A stretch of 64,000 nucleotides of DNA, taken from NCBI GenBank assembly GCA_041687335.1, contig JAWLCE010000010.1, forward strand, positions 1-64,000. The letters run 5' to 3'. Shown here piece after piece: positions 43,989-52,409 of the stretch (the stretch's first letter is position 1; each line of letters opens with the position of its first letter). The stretch comes from JAJFUE01 sp041687335. GTDB lineage: Bacteria > Sumerlaeota > Sumerlaeia > MVZB01. The notes under the pieces were generated by a model. The model saw nothing but the letters and a program-made list of their open reading frames with translations. It was not told the origin of the DNA and searched no databases. The position numbers were made by a program, and so were the translations under genes.

Positions 43989-45167
43989 TCACGCTCCCGC
44001 GCCGGCGGCCTGGCCGCGCAGCGTCTGCTCGAGAATCTCGACGATCCGCTCGGGCCGGTGCATCGAGCCGCCCGGCAGCGGCATGCCGATGACCGGGCAG
44101 CGGCCGGCGGCAGCGCGCTGGACCTCGCGCGCGATCTGGCCCATGTTGATCTCGGGGATAACGATGGCTCGGTAGCGTCCCGCCAACTCGGCGATCAGGT
44201 GGTCGGGGAACGGCCAGACGATCTGCAGCCGGACAAGGCCGGCCTTGATGCCCTGCTCGCGTGCCAGCCGAACCGCACGCTGGGCCGAGCGCCCGCTGAT
44301 GCCGTAGGTCAGGATGACCACCTCGGCGTCATCCATCATCAGTGACTGATAGCGGGTCAGTTCCTTCTCGGCGTGGTTGCGGATCTTGTCCATCAGGCGG
44401 CGAACGAGCTTTTCCTGACCATCGGGAGTGGCGCAGGGGTAGCCGCGCTCGTCATGGGTCAGGCCGGTGATATGCTGGAAGTGGCCATCGCCCATCAGAC
44501 CCATCGGCGGCACCAGATCCGCATCGGGACGGAAGGGGAGGTAAGGCTCGCCGGGACGGGCCAGCCGGCGCGGCACGATCTCAATCTGGTCGGCCGGCGG
44601 GATGATGACCTTCTCGGTCATGTGGCCGACAACCTCATCGGCCATCACCAGCACCGGCGTGCGGAATCGCTCGGAGAGATTGAAGGCCTCGATGGTCAGG
44701 TCGAACATCTCCTGGGGCGAATCGGGCGAGAGCGCGATGATCTCGTAGTCGCCGTGGCTGCCGTAGCGGGCCTGCATCATGTCCTGCTGGCCGACGAGGG
44801 TCGGCAGGCCGGTGGAGGGTCCGCCGCGCTGGACGTTGACCACCACGCAGGGGGTCTCAGTCATGATCGCCAGCCCCAGGTTCTCCATCATCAGGCTGAA
44901 GCCGGGGCCGCTGGTGGCGGTCATCGCCTTGCGGCCGCCCCAGGCCGCGCCGATGACGGCATTCATCGCGGCTAGTTCGTCCTCCATCTGAATGAAAACA
45001 CCGCCGACCTCGGGCAGGCGTTCAGCGGCCGCTTCGGCGATCTCGGTGGAGGGGGTAATGGGGTAGCAGGCAAAGAAACGGCAGCCGGCGGCAATGGCAC
45101 CCTCGGCACTGGCCTCGTCGCCATTGATGAAATGCGCGCCCGTCAGGACCTCGCGCTGTTCGCTCAT
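43989..45167 (-). CDS. korA: 2-oxoacid:ferredoxin oxidoreductase, alpha subunit
   Basis: 392 residues: GAHFINGDEASAEGAIAAGCRFFACYPITPSTEI (the YPITPS substrate/CoA motif), MEDELAAMNAVIGAAWGGRKAMTATSGPG, RGGPSTGLPT, and a C-terminal part ending with a Rossmann-like domain. It begins with MSEQREVL at 45167; its ATG overlaps the ferredoxin stop by four bases (ATGA). A longer in-frame reading upstream lies inside the ferredoxin gene and has low-complexity composition, so it is rejected. No fused gamma domain is present, consistent with a separate korC. Confidence 0.93.
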   Translation of the reverse strand: MSEQREVLTGAHFINGDEASAEGAIAAGCRFFACYPITPSTEIAEAAAERLPEVGGVFIQMEDELAAMNAVIGAAWGGRKAMTATSGPGFSLMMENLGLAIMTETPCVVVNVQRGGPSTGLPTLVGQQDMMQARYGSHGDYEIIALSPDSPQEMFDLTIEAFNLSERFRTPVLVMADEVVGHMTEKVIIPPADQIEIVPRRLARPGEPYLPFRPDADLVPPMGLMGDGHFQHITGLTHDERGYPCATPDGQEKLVRRLMDKIRNHAEKELTRYQSLMMDDAEVVILTYGISGRSAQRAVRLAREQGIKAGLVRLQIVWPFPDHLIAELAGRYRAIVIPEINMGQIAREVQRAAAGRCPVIGMPLPGGSMHRPERIVEILEQTLRGQAAGAGA

Positions 45168-45478
45168 GGGGTCACCTCCCCGCCCTCGGATACCACTTTG
45201 ACATCGACCGCCTCGGCGGCCGCCGGGTCCTCGACCAGATAGATCGCGAAATCGGGGCAGACCAACTCGCACATGGCGCAGCCGTTGCATGCCTCAGGCA
45301 GCGCCTTGACGGGAATATAGTAGCCCTTGGCATTGAATTGATCGGAAAAGGCAAGCACGTCGCGCGGGCAGAACTGGATGCAGAAGCCGCAGCCCTTGCA
45401 TCTGGCCTCGATCACATCGGGGCGCATCTTTTTCTTCTTGCCGCGTGGGTTGGCGGGGGAATCGCCGGGTGTGGACAT
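45164..45478 (-). CDS. korD: 2[4Fe-4S] ferredoxin subunit of the 2-oxoacid oxidoreductase
   Basis: 104 residues with two CxxCxxCxxxC clusters: C27, C30, C33, C37 and C64, C67, C70, C74. The N terminus has a short lysine-rich stretch (GKKKK). It carries electrons from the TPP centre to soluble ferredoxin. AGGAG precedes the ATG. It is first in the operon korD-korA-korB-korC. Upstream lie ~260 bases shared with the divergent MscK-like gene; I find no convincing promoter on the minus strand there. Confidence 0.92.
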   Translation of the reverse strand: MSTPGDSPANPRGKKKKMRPDVIEARCKGCGFCIQFCPRDVLAFSDQFNAKGYYIPVKALPEACNGCAMCELVCPDFAIYLVEDPAAAEAVDVKVVSEGGEVTP

Positions 45479-45658
45479 CGAACACTCCTTGGCAGACGAG
45501 ACTGCACGCTCAGGCGTCTAAATCTTATTACTTTTGTATCCTGAATTCCAGAAAAACCGGGCTGGAAAATCAGCGGTCGCAGCCATCTCAATTGCTGGCC
45601 ACGCCACCTCTTGTGCCTTTGCGACCAGACCGTTCTTAAATTAGGACTTAGGGTTAGG

Positions 45659-45687
45659 TTGCCCCTGCTGACGCAAACAGGTAAGAT
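45659..45687 (+). promoter_or_regulatory. candidate promoter for the MscK-like channel gene
   Basis: TTGCCC (45659-45664), a 17-base spacer, TAAGAT (45682-45687); four of six in each box. The leader to the start at 45742 would be about 48 bases. Confidence 0.4.
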
Positions 45688-45741
45688 TCGGTGGCATTGG
45701 CCGGTCCGGCCGGCGGGCCCAAAGGGAGAGAGGTTTTAAGA

Positions 45742-48700
45742 GTGACTATTTCCGCAAAAATGATGTTTTTGATTTGCCTGACACTGGCGACCGGCTGGGG
45801 CGAATTCTTTGCCACGACCGTTGTCGCTCAGGCTGTCGCGCCAGCGGCCACCATGACTCCCAACGCCACCGTGGAAAGTGGCCTCAGACCTGATGAAGTG
45901 CGCGCGCGCATCAGCCAACTGGAACAGACACCCGATCTGGATGAGGCCATCCGCACGTCGGCCATCGAGCAGCTCAACCGGGCGCTGGAACAGCTTCAGG
46001 CGGCACGCCAGTGGACCACGCGTGCGGCGGAGATGGAAAAGGCGCGCCTGGAAGCTCCCGACCTGATCCAGCAGTTGCGCTCCGAGCTGACCGGCCCCCC
46101 GCCGCTGATGCTGGCCGACACCCCCGAGGATGCGCCACTGGCGGACCTGGAACAGCAACTGGCCCAGATTGAAACCGAGTCGGCCGAAGTCCGGCAGCAG
46201 CTGGCGGAATATGAGGGCGAACTGAGGCGGCGAACCGACAGCCGAATCGACTTGCCGCGCCTACTGGGCGAAGCGCGTGAGCGGCTGACGCAGGTCGAGG
46301 CGCGCCTGGCCTCCCCCGAGGCCAGTGGTGAACCGGCGCCGCTGGCCCAGGCGCGCAATTGGCTCATGAGAGCCCAGCGCCAAGCCGTCAGCGCCGAGAT
46401 CGATGCGCTTCAGAAAGAGCTGCAGGCCTTTGAGGTTCGCGGTGAGCTGGTGACGGTACGGCGGGACCTGGCGGCCCGGCGCCAGTTGGTGCTCGAGCGG
46501 ACCCAGGCATGGTGGCGCCACCTCGTGACCGAACGGCGGCGCCGTGAGGCCGAGGCCGCAGCGCAACGCGCCCGCCAGAACGTGCAGACGGTGCATCCGG
46601 CCATGGCGCGGCTGGCGCAGGAAAACCGCGAACTGGCCGAACGGCGCAGCGGGCCCGAGGGCTTGGTCGAGCGGATTCGTCGCACCCATGAGGAAGCCGA
46701 GACGATCAGCCGGCGCCTGATCCAGCTCAAGGCCGAATTTGAGGGCATCGAGGAGCAGGTGGTCTCTATCGGGGCAAGCGAGGTGACCGGCTATCTGCTC
46801 AGCAGCAAGCGCAGCGAGCTGCCGGCACTCACCGAGCACCGGCGCCGTGTGGCTCGACGCCAACTTGAGATCCGTGACGCCCAGATTCAGCTCATTGACC
46901 TGCGCGAGCTTCGCAACCGCGTCCAGCTTCACCTGATCCAGCTGAGCGACGACCGCTTTGCCGCCGATGCACTAGCCACGCTGGGGATCGAGACCGATCC
47001 GGATGGGAAGGACACAGGGAAGCAGGACCTTGAAATTCGGGCGGCACTGGCCGAGATCTACCAGACACGACTCGGCTATCTGGAGAGCCTGCAGCGCGAT
47101 TACGACCAATATTTAAAGACTCTCGTGGACCTGCAGGGCGACGAGCGCAAGCTGATCGAAGCCACTCGCGAATACGGCGCCTTCATCGATGAGAGAATAT
47201 TCTGGATTCCTACAGCCAAGCCGCTGCGGCCGGCCATGCTGGCGGACGTGCGCGAGGCGGTGCAGTGGCTGCTCAACCCGCAAGGCTGGGGAGGCGTGGC
47301 TGTTGCTCTGGGCGGCCATGTCCGCGAAAAATGGCTGCAGACGGCGCTGGTCGTGCTGATGCTGGCGCTGCTGTTCGGTATCCGCGGGCGCTGGAAGCGC
47401 CTGGTGGCCGAACAGGCGCCCAAGCCTGGCAAGGTCGGGCTGATGGCATTTCGCCCGACGCTGGTGGCGCTGGTGCTGACGCTGATGGTGGCGGCGATCT
47501 GGCCGGGGGCGATCTGGCTGCTGGGTGCCGTGCTGGCCGAGCTGCATGATCCACTGGGCATGGCGGCGGGCGCGGGGGCGGGGCTCAAGCTGGCGGCCTA
47601 CACCTTCCTGCCGATCGAGGTCCTGAGCCAGGTCTGCCGGCCCGAGGGGCTGGGCGAGGCGCACTTCAAATGGTCGTCGCGCAAGCTGGCAGTGGCGCGC
47701 GCCGGCTTGCGCCGGCTGATGGTGCTCAGCCTGCCGCTGGTCTTCGTGATGGCGATGCTCGCCGGCCAGGAAAATGTCAACTGGCACCAGTCGCTGGGGC
47801 GGCTGGCGCTGATCGCGGCAATGCTGGTGATGGCCTGGGTCCTCTCGTTCGTCCTGCGGCCCGAGGGTGGACTGCTCGATGGCAAGCAGCAGGGGCGCTG
47901 GGGGGGGCGCTTGCGCCTACTCTGGTTTGTGCTGGCGGTGGGCCTGCCGCTGGCGCTGGCGCTGGCTGCGGGACTCGGCTACACCTACACCGCCGCCCAG
48001 TTGGCGCGCCGGATCAGCTGGACGCTGTGGCTGGGCATGGGTTTGATGGTCTTCAACGCGCTGATGGTCCGCTGGTTGATGGTGGAGCGCCAACGCATGG
48101 CGATCGAGCAGGCGCGCAAGCGGCGGGCGGCGATGCAGGCCGAGCGCGAGGCGGCCGAGGATCTGCCGGCGGGGGTCGAGGCGGTCGCCTCGCCGCCGGC
48201 CGAGCCCGAGATCGACCTGTCGCTGGTCAACCAGCAGTCCCAGCGCCTGTTGCGAGGGCTGGGATGGATCGCGCTGGTGGCGGGCATCTGGCTGATCTGG
48301 GTTGATGTGATTCCGGCGATTGGTATTTTGCGCCAAGTCGAGCTGTGGCGCCATGTCACCAGCGAGGGTCCGCGCTGGATCACGCTGGCCGACCTGTCGA
48401 TGGCGGTGGCGATCCTGTCGCTGATGGTCTTCGGGGCGCGGAACCTGCCGGGCTTCCTCGAACTGACCGTGCTCAAGAATCTGCCGCTGCACGCCAGCGT
48501 ACGCTTCGCCATCGCCACCATTTCACGCTACCTGGTTGTGGTGCTCGGGATCGTGCTGGCGGCCGAACTGATCGGGATGAGCTGGACCAAGGTTCAGTGG
48601 CTGGTGGCGGCGATCTCGGTGGGGCTGGGCTTTGGCCTTCAGGAGATTTTCGCCAACTTCGTCTCGGGCCTGATCATCCTGTTCGAGCGGCCGATCCGCG

Positions 48701-49254
48701 TCGGCGACATCGTCACCGTCGGCGATGTCTCGGGCAACGTGAGCCGCATCCAGATGCGCGCCACCACGATCACCGACTGGGACCGGCGCGAGCTGATCGT
48801 CCCCAATAAGGAGTTCATCACCTCCAAGCTGATCAACTGGACACTCAGCGACCCGATCACGCGCATGATCCTGCCCATTGGCGTCGCCTATGGCTCCGAC
48901 ACCGAACTTGTGGCTCGACTACTCAAGCAGATCGCGATCAACCATCCGCTGGCGATGGAGGACCCCGAGCCACGGGTGGTTTTTTCCGAATTCGGCGACA
49001 GCTCACTCATCTTCCGCATCTATGTCCACATGGCGCGGCGCGATTACTACCTGGACCTGCTCAATGGGCTGTGCATGGAAATCGATCGGGTCTTCCGCCA
49101 GCACGGCATCACGATTGCCTTCCCACAGCAGGACGTGCATCTCAAGTCCGAACAGCCGCTCCAGGTTCGCATCCTGAGCGGCTCGGAAAGCATCGTGCCG
49201 CTGGCGAGCGGCGCTGGCTCATCTCGGCTGGAGCCCTCCCCGCCGAACGCCTGA
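45742..49254 (+). CDS. large MscS-family mechanosensitive channel (MscK/KefA-like)
   Basis: 1170 residues. A signal sequence is followed by a ~480-residue periplasmic region of E/R/Q/L-rich helices, about eleven membrane helices, and a C-terminal MscS core. The core is readable in GLGFGLQEIFANFVSGLIILFERPIRVGD, with the pore-helix glycines and alanines, and then the upper beta domain (VGDVSGNVSRIQMRATTI, NKEFITSKLINW). The layout is that of MscK, which opens on membrane tension during osmotic down-shock. The GTG at 45742 has GAGAGGT nine bases upstream; ATGs six or seven codons later would shorten the signal peptide. Confidence 0.9.
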   Translation: MTISAKMMFLICLTLATGWGEFFATTVVAQAVAPAATMTPNATVESGLRPDEVRARISQLEQTPDLDEAIRTSAIEQLNRALEQLQAARQWTTRAAEMEKARLEAPDLIQQLRSELTGPPPLMLADTPEDAPLADLEQQLAQIETESAEVRQQLAEYEGELRRRTDSRIDLPRLLGEARERLTQVEARLASPEASGEPAPLAQARNWLMRAQRQAVSAEIDALQKELQAFEVRGELVTVRRDLAARRQLVLERTQAWWRHLVTERRRREAEAAAQRARQNVQTVHPAMARLAQENRELAERRSGPEGLVERIRRTHEEAETISRRLIQLKAEFEGIEEQVVSIGASEVTGYLLSSKRSELPALTEHRRRVARRQLEIRDAQIQLIDLRELRNRVQLHLIQLSDDRFAADALATLGIETDPDGKDTGKQDLEIRAALAEIYQTRLGYLESLQRDYDQYLKTLVDLQGDERKLIEATREYGAFIDERIFWIPTAKPLRPAMLADVREAVQWLLNPQGWGGVAVALGGHVREKWLQTALVVLMLALLFGIRGRWKRLVAEQAPKPGKVGLMAFRPTLVALVLTLMVAAIWPGAIWLLGAVLAELHDPLGMAAGAGAGLKLAAYTFLPIEVLSQVCRPEGLGEAHFKWSSRKLAVARAGLRRLMVLSLPLVFVMAMLAGQENVNWHQSLGRLALIAAMLVMAWVLSFVLRPEGGLLDGKQQGRWGGRLRLLWFVLAVGLPLALALAAGLGYTYTAAQLARRISWTLWLGMGLMVFNALMVRWLMVERQRMAIEQARKRRAAMQAEREAAEDLPAGVEAVASPPAEPEIDLSLVNQQSQRLLRGLGWIALVAGIWLIWVDVIPAIGILRQVELWRHVTSEGPRWITLADLSMAVAILSLMVFGARNLPGFLELTVLKNLPLHASVRFAIATISRYLVVVLGIVLAAELIGMSWTKVQWLVAAISVGLGFGLQEIFANFVSGLIILFERPIRVGDIVTVGDVSGNVSRIQMRATTITDWDRRELIVPNKEFITSKLINWTLSDPITRMILPIGVAYGSDTELVARLLKQIAINHPLAMEDPEPRVVFSEFGDSSLIFRIYVHMARRDYYLDLLNGLCMEIDRVFRQHGITIAFPQQDVHLKSEQPLQVRILSGSESIVPLASGAGSSRLEPSPPNA

Positions 49255-49394
49255 GCGGCCGGCCTGTGGAACGCAGACTGCTCTCGCGACCACAGCTTAT
49301 GGGGGGCGGCTCGTTGAGCCGTCACTGGAGGATATGTGGGGGTCTGAAGCGGAGTTTAGATGCACCCGCTGCTCTCCAACCCCACGGTTCCCGA

Positions 49395-49424
49395 TTGCGA
49401 CCCGGGCGGACGCTGTGCCATACT
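49395..49424 (+). promoter_or_regulatory. candidate promoter for ppk
   Basis: TTGCGA (49395-49400), an 18-base spacer, CATACT (49419-49424); predicted leader ~65 bases. The rest of the 240-base gap after the channel gene shows no gene. Confidence 0.4.
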
Positions 49425-49495
49425 GTAAACACGCAGGATTCAGCGCGATCGACTTCAAGGCGATCTTGCGATACCCATCCGCAGTAGTGTAACCC

Positions 49496-51646
49496 GTGAC
49501 CGAGCCTGGAACCGACTCTGCCGCGACAGCGCGTAACCCGGCACATACCGCTGGTGAAAACGCATCTCTGCGTCGCGAGGGCCGCGCCGACGCAGGTGAC
49601 CGGTATTTCAATCGTGAACTTTCATGGCTCAACTTCAACCAGCGCGTGCTGGAGGAGGCGCTTGGGCGGCACAACCCGCTGCTCGAGCGGTTGTTCTTTC
49701 TGGCCATTACTGCCAATAATTGTGACGAATTCTTCATGAAACGCGTTGGCGGCCTGCAGCGCCAACTGGCCGCCGGCGTCACACGAACTTCGCTGGATGG
49801 CCGCACCCCGGTCCAGCAGTTGGCCCTGATCCGCGAGCGCGCCCTGGAAGTCTATCGAGTACAGACGGAACTGCTGCTGGGGGAGCTCTTGCCGGCGCTC
49901 AAGAAAAGCGGGATCGCGATCGTGGGTTGGGATGATCTGGCCCCCATCCAGTGCGCCTGGCTGCAGGACCACTTCGAACGCAACATCCTACCGATCCTGA
50001 CCCCGCTGGGTGTCGGTCCCGGCCAGCCATTCCCATTCATCTCAAACCTGAGCCTGTCGCTGGGGGTGCTGGTTCGGGCACCGGGCGATGTGCATGAGCG
50101 TTTCGCGCGCGTCAAGATACCCTCTAACCGGCCGCGCTGGATCAAGCTGCCCGGCGACGAGGCGCTCTTCATTGCTCAGGAGGAGGTCATCGCCCGCTTC
50201 ATCAACCGGTTGTTCGTCGGGATGGAGATTATTGAAACCGCGCCGTTTCGTGTTACACGCAATGCCGACGTGCAACGCAACGAGGAGGAGGCTGATGACC
50301 TGCTCGACGCCATCGAGGAGGAGCTGCGCAATCGACGTTTTGCTCCGATCGTGCGGCTGGAGGTCGATGCGGCCATGAGCCCGGAGCTGTTGGGCTGGCT
50401 GGTCCAGGAGATGTCGGTTGACGCCGAGCGGGACATTTACCGGACGGCGGCACCGCTGGGACTGGCCGACCTGCGACAACTGGCGCGCGAGGACCTGCCG
50501 GGGGAACGCTTTACACAACATCTTCCCCTGACGCACCCCAGGCTGCGCCCACTCGAGGGCGACCCGCCCGAGTCCGACATCTTCCGCATCATCCGCGAAG
50601 GCGACATCCTGCTGCACCACCCCTATGACGCCTTTTCCAGTAGCGTGCTGGCATTGCTGCGAACGGCGGCCAGCGACCCCCAGGTTCTGGCGATCAAGCA
50701 GACGCTCTACCGGACCGCTCCAAACAGCCCGATCGTGGCCGCGCTGCTGCAGGCGCTCGAAAATGGCAAGGAAGTCAATGTCCAGATCGAGATCAAGGCG
50801 CGCTTCGATGAGGCCAACAATATCGAGTGGGTGCGCACCCTCGAGCGCGCCGGCGCCCACGTCACCTACGGTTTCATCGGCATCAAGACCCATTGCAAAA
50901 CACTGCTGATCGTGCGCGACGAGCCCGATGGCATTCGACGTTACGCGCACATCGGCACAGGCAACTATCATACCGTGACGGCGCGGCTCTACACCGATCT
51001 GGGCCTGCTGACTGCGGACCCGGTCCTCTGTCAGGACGTTGCCGACCTCTACAACTTCCTGACGGGCCACTCATCCTTCCGCGCTTATAAGAAGCTACTC
51101 GTGGCACCGGTCAACATGCGCGAGCGCTTCCTTGCGATGATCAGGCGCGAGATCGATAAACATACGCCCGAGCAACCGGGCCACATCTTCGCCAAGATGA
51201 ACCAGCTTGAGGATCCGATCCTCATCGACGCGCTTTACGAAGCCTCTCGCGCCGGGGTAAAGGTCGACCTTATTGTGCGTGGATTCTGCTGCCTGCGCCC
51301 GGGAGTTCCAGGTCTCTCCGAGAACATCCGGCTGATGAGTGTCATCGGCCGCTTCCTCGAGCACTCACGCATTTACATGTTCCACAATGGGGGCGAGACG
51401 GAATATTATATCGGGTCGGCCGACTGGATGAGCCGCAACCTTGACGCGCGGGTCGAGGCGATCGCGCCGATTGAATCTCCAGCTCTGCGCCAGGAACTGC
51501 GCTCAATCCTTGAAACCACCTGGCGCGACCATTGCCAGGCATGGGACCTGCAACCCGACGGACGCTACGAACGACGCCGGCCGAGGCGCGGCAAGGGCTG
51601 CCAGGCCTTGTTCATCGAACGGACGCGGCGCGGCCAGCGCGGCTAG
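49496..51646 (+). CDS. ppk1: polyphosphate kinase 1
   Basis: 716 residues. The N-terminal domain begins YFNRELSWLNFNQRVLEEA. The two phospholipase-D-like catalytic domains show GIKTHCKTLLIVRD (the autophosphorylated histidine region), RYAHIGTGNYHTVTARLYTD, and FLEHSRIYMFHNGG with SADWMSRNLD. It polymerises the gamma-phosphate of ATP into polyphosphate at the membrane. The GTG at 49496 has no good ribosome site, and the first ~35 residues are not conserved, so the start is uncertain. plsC follows after 32 bases. Confidence 0.94.
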   Translation: MTEPGTDSAATARNPAHTAGENASLRREGRADAGDRYFNRELSWLNFNQRVLEEALGRHNPLLERLFFLAITANNCDEFFMKRVGGLQRQLAAGVTRTSLDGRTPVQQLALIRERALEVYRVQTELLLGELLPALKKSGIAIVGWDDLAPIQCAWLQDHFERNILPILTPLGVGPGQPFPFISNLSLSLGVLVRAPGDVHERFARVKIPSNRPRWIKLPGDEALFIAQEEVIARFINRLFVGMEIIETAPFRVTRNADVQRNEEEADDLLDAIEEELRNRRFAPIVRLEVDAAMSPELLGWLVQEMSVDAERDIYRTAAPLGLADLRQLAREDLPGERFTQHLPLTHPRLRPLEGDPPESDIFRIIREGDILLHHPYDAFSSSVLALLRTAASDPQVLAIKQTLYRTAPNSPIVAALLQALENGKEVNVQIEIKARFDEANNIEWVRTLERAGAHVTYGFIGIKTHCKTLLIVRDEPDGIRRYAHIGTGNYHTVTARLYTDLGLLTADPVLCQDVADLYNFLTGHSSFRAYKKLLVAPVNMRERFLAMIRREIDKHTPEQPGHIFAKMNQLEDPILIDALYEASRAGVKVDLIVRGFCCLRPGVPGLSENIRLMSVIGRFLEHSRIYMFHNGGETEYYIGSADWMSRNLDARVEAIAPIESPALRQELRSILETTWRDHCQAWDLQPDGRYERRRPRRGKGCQALFIERTRRGQRG

Positions 51647-51678
51647 AAAATATCCACTTTAGGAGTGACGGGGAATTC

Positions 51679-52374
51679 ATGGGCAGCGGCCGATTGATCG
51701 AGATCGATGAACGAAGCTACCCGCCGCCGACCAAGCCGTGGCTGATCACGACGCTGTGCTGGCTGGTGCTGAAGATTTTTTACAGGCTGCAAGTGCGCGG
51801 GCTGGAAAACCTGCCTTGGGATCGAGGAGCAATCTTCGCCCCAAATCATGATTCATTCTTCGACCCGGTGGCAGTCAATGTCGTCCATTGGCACCCGATG
51901 AATTTCATGGCGCGCCATGACCTGTTCGTCGACAACTTCTTCGGTCGCGCAATCTGGTCCTACGGCGCCTTTCCCGTCAACTTGGAACGCAATGACCCGA
52001 GCGCCTTTCGCGCGGCGTTTGCCGCGTTGCGCGATGGGAATTGGCTGTGCCTGTTTCCAGAGGGCGGACGCAGCCGGGATGGGCGTCTGGGCCCGCTGCG
52101 CGAGGGGGTGGCGCGGCTGGCCCTCAAGACAGGGGTGCCCATCGTGCCGGTGCGGATCGACGGCGCGCACGAGGCCTGGCCGCGCGGCCGCAAGTTCCCC
52201 CGCCTGTTCGGTCGCATCACCCTGACCTATTATCCGCCGATCGAGCCGATCGACATCCAGGCCGCCGGCGGCCGCGAACAGGCCGTGGCGCTGATCATGG
52301 ATCAACTGCGCGCCAGGATCTCACCCCCCGGTGATCAGCCCACCCCGATGACGGCCACCGAATCAGTTTGCTAG
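51679..52374 (+). CDS. plsC: 1-acyl-sn-glycerol-3-phosphate acyltransferase family
   Basis: 231 residues. The acyltransferase motifs are NHDSFFDPV (H-x4-D), NLERNDPSAFRAAF, FPEGGRSRDGRLGPLREGVARLA and PIVPVRIDGA. A hydrophobic segment near residue 25-35 would hold it at the membrane. It acylates lysophosphatidate in phospholipid synthesis, or another lysolipid. The ATG at 51679 follows GGGGA; a longer in-frame reading overlaps ppk1 and is not supported. It is probably cotranscribed with ppk1 and the beta-helix gene 35 bases downstream. Confidence 0.87.
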   Translation: MGSGRLIEIDERSYPPPTKPWLITTLCWLVLKIFYRLQVRGLENLPWDRGAIFAPNHDSFFDPVAVNVVHWHPMNFMARHDLFVDNFFGRAIWSYGAFPVNLERNDPSAFRAAFAALRDGNWLCLFPEGGRSRDGRLGPLREGVARLALKTGVPIVPVRIDGAHEAWPRGRKFPRLFGRITLTYYPPIEPIDIQAAGGREQAVALIMDQLRARISPPGDQPTPMTATESVC

Positions 52375-52409
52375 CTCGGGTTCCGGGTCACGAGGAAGGA
52401 GTGCCCGCG

